Shown here piece after piece: positions 23,800 to 40,330 of a stretch of 64,000 nt of DNA. Numbering within the stretch: the first letter of the stretch is position 1; each line of letters starts with the position of its first letter. The notes under the pieces are model-generated. The model saw only the letters and a list, made by a program, of their open reading frames with translations, was not told the DNA's origin and searched no databases. Location: assembly GCA_035222895.1 (NCBI GenBank), contig JAVYIG010000695.1, positions 1 through 64,000 on the forward strand. Direction: 5' to 3'. The DNA is from Strongylocentrotus droebachiensis. Its lineage: Eukaryota > Echinodermata > Echinoidea > Camarodonta > Strongylocentrotidae. The translations under genes and the position numbers were made by a program.

Positions 23800-26700
23800 T
23801 TTTGTTTAGGCCTAACACTGGTCCCTTTCATGCCCCATGCATCAATAAACTGGTCCAGTCCTTCATACCACCTCCGTCCTATCTTTGCTATGCAACACCT
23901 TTTTTTCTCCATCACAGCACTGGTCCTCTCTTTCATGCCACACCCTTCACATCATAATCCTGGTCTTCTCTTTGTATACCCCACCCTTCTCTCTCCACCA
24001 CAATAGTGGTCCTTTCTTTCATACCACAACGCCGGTCCTCTCCTTCAATACATGGTTACCTATGAGGGCTTGCATGCCTCCTGGAAACAATGAAACATTA
24101 CACTTTTGCGAACCCTGGCCTTTGGGTAACCATTTCTTTCCTCTTCTCCTAGCTTCTCATTTCCTTCTCTTTCTCTATAACTTATAAGATAATTGTATTT
24201 ATTATGTTCTTTGGATATACTGTGAATTTCTGATTTTTAAGAACGAATAAATAACAATAATATAGTATCATACCTCACCCTTCTCTCTCCACCATAATCC
24301 TGGTCTTCTCTTTCATCCCAACCTTATCTCTCCATCATAACACTGGTCCTCTCTTTATACCACACCCTTCTCTCTCCACCACAACACTGGTTCTTTCATA
24401 CCACACCCTTTTCTCTCAATCATATCACACCCTTCTCAATCAACCACAACACTGATCCTTTCTTTCATACCACACCCCCTCTCTCCATCATAACACTGGT
24501 CCTCTCTTTCATACCACACACTTCTCTCTCCATCATAACACTGGTCCTCTCTTTCATATACATCCCGTCTCTCTCCATCATAACCCTGTTCCTCTCTTTC
24601 ATACCACACCCTTCTCTCTCCACCACAACACTGGTCCTTTCTTTCATACCACACCCTTCTCTCTCCATCACAACACTGTTCCTCTCTTACATACCACACC
24701 CTTCTCTCGCCATCATAACACTGGTCCTCTCTTTCATATACATCCTTCTCCCTCCATCATAACCCTGTTCCTCTCTTACATACCACACCCTTCTCTCGCC
24801 ATCATAACACTGGTCCTCTCTTTCAGGCCTTCTCTCTCCATCATAACCCTGTTCCTCTCTTTCATACCACACCCTTCTCTCTCCATCATAACCCTGTTCC
24901 TCTCTTTCATACCACACCCTTCTCTCTCCATCATAACACTGGTCCTCTCTTTCATACCACACCCTTCTTTCTCCATCATAACCCTGTTCCTCTCTTTCAT
25001 ACCACACCCTTCTCTCTCCATCATAACACTGGTTCTCTCTTTCATACCACACCCTTCTTTCTCCATCATAACACTGGTCCTCTCTTTCATACCACACCCT
25101 TCTTTCTCCATCATAACCCTGTTCCTCTCTTTCATACCACACCCTTCTCTCTCCATCATAACCCTGTTCCTCTCTTTCATACCACACCCTTCTCTCTCCA
25201 TCATAACACTGGTCCTCTCTTTCATACCACACCCTTCTTTCTCCATCATAACCCTGTTCCTCTCTTTCATACCACACCCTTCTCTCTCCATCATAACACT
25301 GGTTCTCTCTTTCATACCACACCCTTCTTTCTCCATCATAACACTGGTCCTCTCTTTCATACCACACCCTTCTTTCTCCATCATAACACTGGTCCTCTCT
25401 TTCATACCACACCCTTCTCTCTCCATCATAACACTGGTCCTCTCTTTCATACCACACCCTTCTCTACTGGTCCTCTTTATCAAACCACACCCTTCTTTCT
25501 CCATCATAACACTGGTCCTCTCTTTCATACCACACCCTTCTTTCTCCATCATAACACTGGTCCTCTCTTTCATACCACACCCTTCTCTCTCCATCATAAC
25601 ACTGGTCCTCTCTATCATACCACATCCTTCTTTCTCCATCATAACACTGGTCCTCTCTTTCATACCACACCTTTCTTTCTCCATCATAACACTGGTCCTC
25701 TCTAATATACCACACCCTTCTTTCTCCATCATAACACTGGTCCTCTCTTTCATACCACACCCTTCTTTCTCCACCATAACACTGGTCCTCTCTTTCATAC
25801 CACACCCTTCTCTCTCCATTATAACACTGGTCGTCTCTTTCATACCACACCTTTCTTTCTCCATCATAACACTGGTCCTCTCTAATATGGCACTGGTTTT
25901 TTTAACTTGTACCAAATGTGTCCACAAATGGGTCCAAAATGAAATTATGTTTACTCACTTCAAACTTGTATTTTTAGGATCAGGACTAATCATATTTTTG
26001 AGAAATGCAAATTCTGGACCTTAATCTATCTCCTTATTTATTCACCAGATATGAATACTTTGAGTTTTTACAATTTTATTGTGAACTATAGCATATCTAA
26101 TAACTGTGATATAAAACCCATTTGCTATTAACTACACCTTTAAATATGTTGGGTCTTTAAGAATATGTTTCAGAGATTATTAATGCAAATTGTTGAGTTT
26201 CTATCTTGAAAAATACAGATTCTGTATCCCTTGAAAGTGAAAAATAGCCCTAAATTAGGGTTTTGACAATAACAAGTTTTTATTTCAATAGGTAAAATGC
26301 TTTTTTCTTAGGTCAAACTTATTTTATTATAACAACTGATGATATAAGGTAAATACATGCAAAAAAATTGGGAACCAGTGCATTGCCTAATAATTTTCAT
26401 ATGGCACACCACTGATGTTTCGGACGTTACACACTGTTAACATTATAACTTTATTCAAGTTAATTGCTTTTCTTTAGGTATTATTGACCTCAGTTACATT
26501 AATTGTTTGCAGAAAAATACTTCTGTAACATTTATGGAAAAAATTGTGCAGTTTTAATTAGTTTAGCACATACATGTATACCAAGTTTGTCTTCATCGAC
26601 CACTCAATTTATGTAAGGTATATTATTCATTTCAAGAACGTGTACCGGTAGTTAAAAATGCTTATGTGATCTAACAGAGTGAAATATGAAGCTAATAGCA

Positions 26701-29700
26701 ATTGTAGTCATCAAAACTCCTTAGAAAATTCACTTAGAAACATACTCTTTATTGCATGTTATGAACAACAGTGTGAAATGTATTCTATGGTTTGTTTTGG
26801 ATGTTACACGATGTTAACATTTCAATGAGATCATCAATTTCTACAAACTCTACAATATAGATGTTTAATCAGCTTGCTAATGTTCTTTGCCTTCAACTAT
26901 ATAGTGTGTCTTTCAATAATATCACTAACACATACATGTATGTAAGCACTGAAACATTGACAAATCTTTTAAAAAATAAAACTATAAAAAAGTACCCCCA
27001 GTCATGTAAGTACGGTAATAAGAAATAAGTGAATCCTAATATATGTACATCTCGAGAATGAGACATATTTGATGTATTTTAAAATTGTGTATGTTTTAGG
27101 TTATAATACTACTGTAGTAACAATCATCCTTTACCACTATTTGTATTAGGAGGCTGTTTCAAACGACAATATGTTTTAATGCTCTTAAATAAGTATTTAT
27201 TTATTTATTTATTTAATTGATGACCGATTGATGAATGGATGGATTGATCGATTGGTCGGTTGGTTGGTTGATAGATCTTAACTCTTGCTGTGCCTATATT
27301 ACAGGTGACAAACAATATACAGTGTAGGTTAAACATGTACCGTATTTGCCGGCGATAAGGCCGCAGCGCCGCACCCCCAACTCTGACATTTTGTAGAGGG
27401 AAAACAAAAACGGACAGCCCATTTATATTTCACACTAGTGTAGGGTTGCGGTTCTAACAGATAATTCCTAGCACTCTTAACACAGAGGCAGCCCAGCAGA
27501 CATGTTGTAGGATTGATATATTGACTACTAGCTAACTGACCAGGTTTTAATGTGTAGAAGCATTACAGCATTCTATGTAGCATTCCATATACATTCCATG
27601 CAAAGTAGAATAAATCAATAAATATTCATATAGTCCCATACAAGTATAAATCAACATCACAAAGTATTCTTGAATATTCAAACATAAACAAAGGGTATAT
27701 ATTGAATATTCATAGTATATGTAAATTATACTATATAAGCTTGACTGCATCAGGTGAACATTGAAACCAATGAGAGAGAGAGAGATAGACAGATGAAAGG
27801 ATGGTGGATGAAAAGGGTGAATGTGAATGAGGGATGACCTATTAATATGAAAGGGATGAATCATGGATATGAAGGGGAGTTTCAGAAGTTCAAAATAAAT
27901 CCCTACACTAGCTTATACATTTTGTATGTATACATAGATTTGAGGAAGATACTGCATGTATATGATTTGGATCATTAAATAAGGTATTACTGGTAATGCC
28001 CTTTTCTTTTATACATGTATGTACTTTCTACACAGATTAGTTACGTGTACTGAGTGCCCTTTTTAAAAGGTATTTTCAAATGAAAATCCATATTTCCCAT
28101 ACATTTTTAGAAAAACCTTTTAATTTGCTTGATATTATCAACTTTATATACCTGTATCATTACCCGTGTCATGTACATGTACACTGGGTATTGCTTAAGT
28201 GGGTGATTTTGAGCTTTTGTAACCTACCAAATAGTTTAGATTGACCATACAATCTTTGGTTATATGACATAATTTGGAACAACCTCTCTAAAAATGAAAA
28301 CGTGATGATTTGCAAACACACAGCAATGTAAATAGTAAGAGGAGAGGTTGAAAAATTAAAATGTGCTATTCTCACATCTATCTTTGCCCCTCATTTGAAC
28401 CAGTTAAATTATGAAAATGTCTGTTAACAGTTTAATGTAACATCCGAAACGTGCTAACAGCATAACAGAAAGTGCTGTTAAAATGGCTGAATAATTTTTA
28501 TGAGTCACTTTTATTGAGATTTTTTCTGATAAATTACAATTAAGAATATACTAAAGCAGCCAGGAATGCCTCGCACCACAAAGTGTGGCTTCAATATTTA
28601 TGTTTTATAAGTCAATTTTGCAGAAAATTTAGATATTTTACGGAAAATTTGATTGTTTGCATCATATTTCTTCATATTTGTATATTTAGATCTAAATGAA
28701 ATTATCAATATAGTGTTTTTAACAGGAGTGTGCATTGTGAAATCGTAACTTGCACATATGATCGAAAATTAGTTGAAATTTGCAAACTATGTGTTAACAA
28801 TCAAATAGTGTAACGTCCGAAACACCCTTCTTGAGTTTACACAAAATTATTGGATTTGAAAGACCTGATTTGTGTTTTGACTTGTGTTAAGACTTATAAT
28901 AACTTATTTCATAATGATTTATTCACTCCAGATACCCTCTAATATGGATTATCATCACATTTTTGATATTTTTTGTTTCGGACGTTACATTTGTTTCGGA
29001 CGTTACAACTGTTAACGGAAAATTGGTTTTAACTATAAAATAGTATTGTAATGATGTATTGCAAATTTCTTTTTTTTGGTGGGTAGCCGCCATGAAATGT
29101 TTAAAAAATGTTACGAAAGATAAGTCCTGCAGTTCATTTATTTTCTGCTACTTCAAATTGAAGGTTGTTTCGGACGTTACAAAATTGTTTACGGAAAATG
29201 AGACAACTTTTTCAAATTTTGAATATATTTATAATATAAGCGCTACTACAATTAAATTATATTTTCTTTTAATTTAATGACTTGGAGTAACTAATAAGCT
29301 TATTCAAACCATAAACAATCTCATTAAATGATTGTTCTAGTGGGTTAAATGAGGGCCTACATTGTTTACGGAAAATGTAACGTCCGAAACACCATTTTCA
29401 ATTGCACTGTTCTATCAAAATACAGGAGTTAATTCAGATTACTGTTAACTTTCTTTAAGATCCACCCATGCTCATTAATCATCAATAGAAAAAAAAACAT
29501 ATTGCTTGTGGGTATATATTTTTTTCGGCTCCAACAAAAAAGGTATGTCAATTTTGTTACAAAATTCCGTAAACAATTGGCTGTTCAGGGATACCTCATG
29601 CACATAAAGCAACGCTGAATTTTTTTCGTTAAGCTATGGGAGGTTAACCTAGGTCCATTCTACAAGAAAAAGTTGTAACTGATTTCTAATTCTTTATCTT

Positions 29701-30062
29701 TGTAAAGTTTCAGGCTGTCAAAGGGTCATTAAGCTATTTGGTCATAGTTAAAAAAACCAGTGCCATATACCACACCCTTCTCTCTCCACCATAACACTTG
29801 TCCTCTTTTGCATACAACACTGGTCCTTTCTTTCATACCACCCCCTCTCTCCATCATTACACTTGTCCACTCTTTCATACCACACCCTTATCTCTCCATC
29901 ACACTACTGGCCATCTCTTTATACAACACTGTTCCTCTATTTCATACCATACCCTTCTCATCGTAATCCTGGTCTCCTTTTTCATAAAAACCACACCCTT
30001 CTTTCTTCGCCACAACACTCGTTTCCTCCTTCATATCACACCCTTTCTCTCTTAAAAACACA
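23800..30062 (+). repeat. 45-bp minisatellite, array 2, split by a transposon
   Basis: The same 45-bp unit as array 1. It is degenerate at 23800-24060, dense at 24280-25884 (about 35 units), and resumes at 29769-30062 after the 3.9-kb element at 25889-29764. Dense units are nearly identical and alternate between types with ACACTGGTCC and ACCCTGTTCC, a sign of block duplication. Long open frames on both strands follow from the period being a multiple of three. The array lies just beyond the 3' end of RPS3. Confidence 0.95.
25889..29764. mobile_element. 3.9-kb inverted-repeat element with repeated motif
   Basis: Termini GGCACTGGTTTTTTTAACT and, inverted, AGTTAAAAAAACCAGTGCC are matched. ATAT flanks both ends (25885-25888 and 29765-29768), and intact units of the host satellite (TCTCTAATATACCACACC near 25708) show the pre-insertion site. 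The interior is AT-rich without a transposase frame. The motif GTTTCGGACGTTACA or its complement recurs (about 26417, 28809, 28975, 28992, 29166, 29378, with weaker forms near 26797 and 28440), often next to TGTTAACGGAAAA. Such repeated motifs could be transposase-binding sites; that is inference. Superfamily unassigned. Confidence 0.8.
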
Positions 30063-30179
30063 ACAAATATCATCTTCCCCTTCTTCCACCGACACATTGA
30101 AAAAGTACACTATGCAAATCGTATCCCATTCTTCACAGAAATCTTGACAAAGAATTCAGACTTAACATTGAAAGTTTTT

Positions 30180-30254
30180 TGGCATGTAATATCATTTTAT
30201 TTACATTACAATGCCTGGTGCATCCATGGTCTTCTGATGCTGATATCCCAAAAT
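30180..30254 (-). other. RPS3: RPS3 terminal 3'UTR exon with polyA signal
   Basis: On the minus strand a good acceptor (CTCTGTTCACAG) ends at 30255 and is followed by a short exon holding AATAAA at 30201-30196. The matching donor ATG|GTGAGT lies 29 bases past the RPS3 stop codon (intron 32042-30255). Thus the stop codon is in the penultimate exon, within the distance normally tolerated by nonsense-mediated decay. The exact cleavage site is unknown. Confidence 0.72.
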
Positions 30255-30453
30255 CTGTGAACAGAGAAAAAACAAGGAGAGAAAACAGGAATTAACTTTC
30301 ATAGGGTCATCACACCAAATAGAAAAGTCAATTATAGAAATGGTAGTTATTCCTAAATGTTTCTATTTTGCATAACAACTTCTTTCAAATTGAAGTCAGG
30401 ATAATGAAAAAATATGGGCTTGTAGCTTTAAATTACAGAAAAGGTGGAATCAT

Positions 30454-30615
30454 CAATGTATCTGGTCTGTCGGCACAAGACTACATGGCTGTCAGACAGC
30501 ACGGGTAGTCTTGCTTCTAGGACCGGATTGGAATTACTCTTAGCCATTTGTTTGGACTCCAAATGACCATAGAACAGGTCACATGATGTGGCAGAAACAT
30601 GGCTAGACCTGTGTG
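30454..30615 (-). ncRNA. Box H/ACA snoRNA-like, copy in 3'UTR intron
   Basis: Read on the minus strand: a 5' hairpin closed by TAGCCAT with ATGGCTA; an H box AGAGTA (30540-30535) directly after it; a 3' hairpin with AAGACTAC pairing GTAGTCTT inside and ATCCGGTC pairing GACCAGAT (one mismatch) at its base; then ACA (30459-30457) exactly three bases before the 3' end TTG at 30454. This is the hairpin-hinge-hairpin-tail design of H/ACA guide RNAs, which direct pseudouridylation in the nucleolus. It lies in RPS3 in host orientation, as expected for an intron-processed snoRNA. Homology with the second copy extends to about 30670, so the 5' end may be further out. The targets and the named family are not known to me. 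Confidence 0.72.
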
Positions 30616-32071
30616 TAATCTTCCTTGTAACTAACGATAACCAAAGAACAACCCTTTTGTGAACTTAAAATCTTGAATACTTTATGGTCCTAATATGACA
30701 CAAAGAGCCTGAGCCTTTTGGGGCAGATTTTTCTCAGATTCCTATATAGTCTTCCCAGACTGTTTTTTTTTGTTTAAAGTAATAATTTTTTAGGATAGTG
30801 TGAAAGTATTACGAGGCAAGTCCAAGGTATTTTGTCCCATTCATACCACATCAAAGTCTTTGGTATTTCTGATAATCGTAAAGTTGATATTCCTACTACT
30901 ACTAAGTACTACCACTACCAGAGTTTGAATCAGAACAAAGATCATTCAATTCTCGCTACCCCAAATAGCGATTCTGCCGAGATCCGGGGAAAATCCTGAA
31001 ATCCGCATTGCATTATGGGATAGCTTTTCGACATTACAGCTTCCTGTGCAGGCGTTCGTGATCACAATCCTCTCTTTCACGGTAGAGTTTAACGGCCTTT
31101 TGTGCTAAAGTCACTAATTCTGCCCGAAGCTTTCCATTGCATATTATAATCTGTACCAATTACACTGATTGGCATCGATTTTAGCGTGCGTGAAAACTCT
31201 GCACAGCGAACACAGGCGCTAGCGCCAGCGGGATGGGACTCTATACCGGAAGTTGTAGTGACGACCCGAGAGAGTGAAAATTACCTCGTCTCGCGAATTT
31301 CGAGATTTTCGTACCTATTTAGGGTAGCGAAAATTGAAATTTCATTTTATGTCAATTCATAATTCCATTACACACCTCGTTTATAATTTATAATCTTGGG
31401 AAATACCTTGGACCTGCCAAATAAAAATAATATATATATATCTATCTATCTATTTGTTGATAATTTAACAGCAATCATAACCACCCATGTACACAGTGGC
31501 TCAAGGTGCTCCAATATCACCAGACCTGCCAACCTCTGGAGTTCAAAAACTGTATTCTTTAATCCCAAAAGTTGTATTTTACTGACAAAAGTTGTATTCT
31601 TTAAAGAACACACGTACTGTTACGCGAATCAATGCCTCTTATAGTTTGTACATACAGCAAGAATTTTTTGTATGGATCATTGGTTGAATATGCATGATCT
31701 CGTCACGACTGGTGTGTTTGATGAACCAATTAACATCCCCAAATTGCCGATGTGAGATACTTGTAGGATACTTTACAGGACAGAATGGGTATTTTACCAT
31801 AGAAAATGGCACACACACAATAAAAAAATATTTAAAAAAAAAAATTTAAAAAAAAAAATTATTGAGGAAAATCGTACTGTCGTTTTTGCTTCTAAAAATT
31901 GTGCGAAATACGACTAAATCGTACTGGTTGGCAGGTCTGTATCACCACCCTCCCTCCACCCTCCCAAATTTGGTATTCCAGAAATTGCTTCATTTCAAGT
32001 ACCCATTTTAACACTTTGGTGGAAGTGTGTAGCGCCACTCACCATGTTTACGAGAGAGAAGTTGTAGCTGT

Positions 32072-37328
<5,257 letters not shown>

Positions 37329-37365
37329 TTTGGGGGCTCGAATCGAAAAGAAAGATTGTGAGAAA
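37329..37365 (-). promoter_or_regulatory. RPS3: RPS3 start region with 5' TOP-like tract
   Basis: On the minus strand, CTTTCTTTTCG (from 37354 down) lies about 26 bases before the ATG. A C followed by a run of pyrimidines at the cap is the terminal oligopyrimidine signal that couples ribosomal-protein mRNAs to growth control. The ATG itself sits in AAAATGGC, which also matches a YY1-type site common just downstream of ribosomal-protein gene starts. The transcription start is inferred and not measured. Confidence 0.55.
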
Positions 37366-40000
37366 ATTGTCGTAGATGGCGCTAAATAAGAGCTGAGCCC
37401 GAGAGGCGAGTGTAGCTGCTTTCAAATATTGCAAAATGGATTAGGAAATGGTTCTATTATTTTCTCTCCCCCCCCCCCCCCCCCCGCCTCTCTTCCCTTC
37501 CCGCCCTATTATCTCCCCACAATTATTACAAAAAATAATATACAAAATGTTCTATTTGTGTTGGAATTGACAATCAATCTATCCCGCCGGCCTCCTTTTG
37601 AGTAGATTATTATGAAAAGAAAACGCAACTGAATCGATCTACTCCTCGAAAAAGTTTCATAGAAAAAGATGAGGCTTTCGTCTAGTGTATCAAAAGAAAT
37701 TAAGATTATTTAGTAAATTTACCGACTTTTCTTTGTTAGGGGAGGGGTATTTTTCTTGATTTTTTACCTAATAATTTTCACTTTTTATATGGTAAAAACT
37801 TTTTAATTTTCTGTTTAAATTTCTTTTTATTATTTCTCTTTAATCCTGAATCGACCTCCAAAGCTAAATTGAACTTTAAATCGACCAACCAACCTGTAAA
37901 AAATCAATTATATTAATAATTAAATCAATGAATTGAAAAAATAACCCAATTAATCGATTCTTTGATAGATTATCCACGCTTTATTTTGCTTCAACACTTC
38001 ATATTCCATTTAATATCTGATACCTCTTTTTTTACGTAATTTTGCTCTTTAAAAAAAAAAACACGACTTGGGGGAAATAAACTATATAGGGCACCCTCGT
38101 CTCCATGCAAGAAAGGCATCTTGTAACATACCATTTGTTATTATCTGACCCCTAACGCATAATGTCGCTTGGCAATTAAGACATCAATCTACCTTTGCCA
38201 CTCTCCACCCGGGTGAAATGGGTACAGGCTTGTAAGAAAGAGCCTTGCATGCTGTGAGCACTGAAAATTGGTAGCCTCGCAGAGTAGTGCTGGAGTAGTG
38301 CGCCTTTTCTACTTAAAAAAGCAACTTACTTTCAATAGATGCAAAAAAAATCAGACAAACCAATCAAAACAAGTTTGAGCAAAATCGGATAACTATAGGA
38401 AAGTTATTAATTTTTGATGACATGAAATTTTTTTGAAAATCACAAAAACAAATTGGCAACTCACGCAATTGCCTCACTATCCACCAATTGTTTTCTTTAT
38501 ATACATAATATAAATAATAGTAATGTGTTCTTATGTAGATGCACTAATATAGAGTAATTTGTTTCAGTTAAATCATGACAAATGTGAATTTTACTAAACT
38601 TGTTATATAAAATTCAATGATTATATAAATATACAATATATTCAATAAAAATAGTATTAATTCTTCATAGTTCATAAAATATTTTGTGAAATGTCATGCA
38701 CGCAATATGATACAAATCATATAACCTGGGCAAAGGCATGGGGAAATCAAGTTTAGGGGGATAAAAAGGGAATGGGATACAAACAAACAGAGCAATTGAT
38801 AAATAGTGAGGCACTGATGTCACAAACTGATAACCAATTTGGCAATTTGTGTATTCTAAGCTTCATACGTTTTCATACTTTAAAAAAAATCAAAACTTCC
38901 ATATAAGTTATCCGATTTTACTCAATTTTTGGGGCTCTTTTTTCTCTTGTTTTTCTGCATCTATATAAAGCAAATTATTTTTGGACTTAGCCCCAATATT
39001 GCCGTTATAATTATTATAGTTATACTCCAATTTTTCCACATTTAATTAATGGCTTATTTCTCTAAAAGAATTTGCTCCAAACTTGACGACAACGAATTTG
39101 TATTCCCTGCTACATATTATTAACTTTTAAGTTATCGAATCCTACAGAATTACTTTCATTTCTAACATAACTTATTAATTGGTAAGGCCTTGCCTGAAAA
39201 TAAATGAAGTGAACAATATAAACTGCTACAACACAAAGCTTATAAAATGAAAAGATTTCACACATCTTTAATAATAAAACATGAAGATTCTATCTTTATT
39301 GCATCACATTCACAATACATGAGGGTTAACAAATGCACAACAATAATACATAACATGAAGACCATAACCAGAATCCCTTTAAAGGGATCCGGTAACTTTG
39401 TCTCAGATTCTGAAACAAAATTCTGGATTTATCTCATGATGCAATGATAATTATAAACCTTTAGGTCAGTCAGGAACCCCATGACTTTTACAAGCCGATC
39501 GCCTGTCTGATTATCAAGATATTTATGATTGGAATTACAAATTTTGAAAACCGTTCGCCTGACGGTTTTCATAACACTACAGTCTATTGGGGAAAACGAG
39601 TATGGTAAAACCGGTCACTCAAAGATTTTTACTTTTTAGAGGCACTTCTTGATCATTTTGAAGCGCAATTTTTTTAGGGCTTCAATATTACACCATATCA
39701 CAGACACTGATAACACGTAGGGCCGTGTATCTCAGATTTAACATCGTTACACGATCCCTTTAATATTTATACTGGTACCTCCACCGCCCCCCCCCCCCCC
39801 CGCCCCCTCTCTCTCTCTCTCTAATAATCTCTGTCTCTTTTATCTTACACGTAAAAATCTCTCCCTCTCTCCATCTTCTTTTCACTTCTCTCACTTCATT
39901 TTTCACCTCCATCTTTCTTCTTTTCTCTCCCTGACTGAATTGTTAAAGCATATACTTTCTATCCATTTCCATTCTCTCTCTCTCATCCTCTCTCTGTCTG
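37366..40000. other. Intergenic DNA between RPS3 and the DUF229 gene
   Basis: No gene is recognised. There is a C run at 37470-37486, AT-rich sequence, a tract at 38170-38215 related to the SINE-like repeat at 49830-50105, and a degenerate inverted repeat (38300-38980, listed separately). CT-rich simple sequence occupies 39780-40140, including CT repeats at 39808-39822 and 40096-40122. Confidence 0.6.
38300..38980. mobile_element. Degenerate foldback/MITE
   Basis: Left-arm phrases AATAGATGCA, AAAATCGGATAACT and AATTGCCTCACTAT recur inverted on the right as TGCATCTAT, AGTTATCCGATTTT and AATAGTGAGGCA. The arms are several hundred bases long and strongly diverged, with an AT-rich middle. Exact ends are unclear. 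Confidence 0.55.
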
Positions 40001-40004
40001 TCTA

Positions 40005-40010
40005 TTTATT
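40005..40010 (-). terminator. Candidate polyA signal of the DUF229 gene
   Basis: AATAAA on the minus strand lies about 320 bases past the stop codon at 40331-40333. The surrounding CT-rich DNA reads as GA-rich on the transcript. A further AATAAA on the minus strand lies near 39295-39300; which is used cannot be told. Confidence 0.3.
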
Positions 40011-40088
40011 CCTGTCAATATTTCTGCATGTCCCTATCTCTCTCTTTTTTCATTCTCCCTCACTCTGTATCTTTCTCTCTCTCTCTAT

Positions 40089-40125
<37 letters not shown>

Positions 40126-40330
40126 CCTCTCTCCCTGTCTCTCTCTCCTTGGTGCTATTTCCAATTTTGGTTATTGTTGTTTCCTTATTTCAGCCAAAAA
40201 TTGGATTCCAAATAAAAATACAAACAGAAAGATAACAATGGAAGAAATAATGACCACAAGGTCAAAGAAACTATCGAGTCTGATACAGAAATATATAAAT
40301 AACAATATATGATTAACGATGTGGTATTCT

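Noticed and set aside
30454..30615. U17/snR30 or U15 identity for the intronic RNA
   Set aside because: The conserved motifs I know for those RNAs are not visible; the fold is H/ACA, so U15 (C/D type) is excluded and the family is left open.
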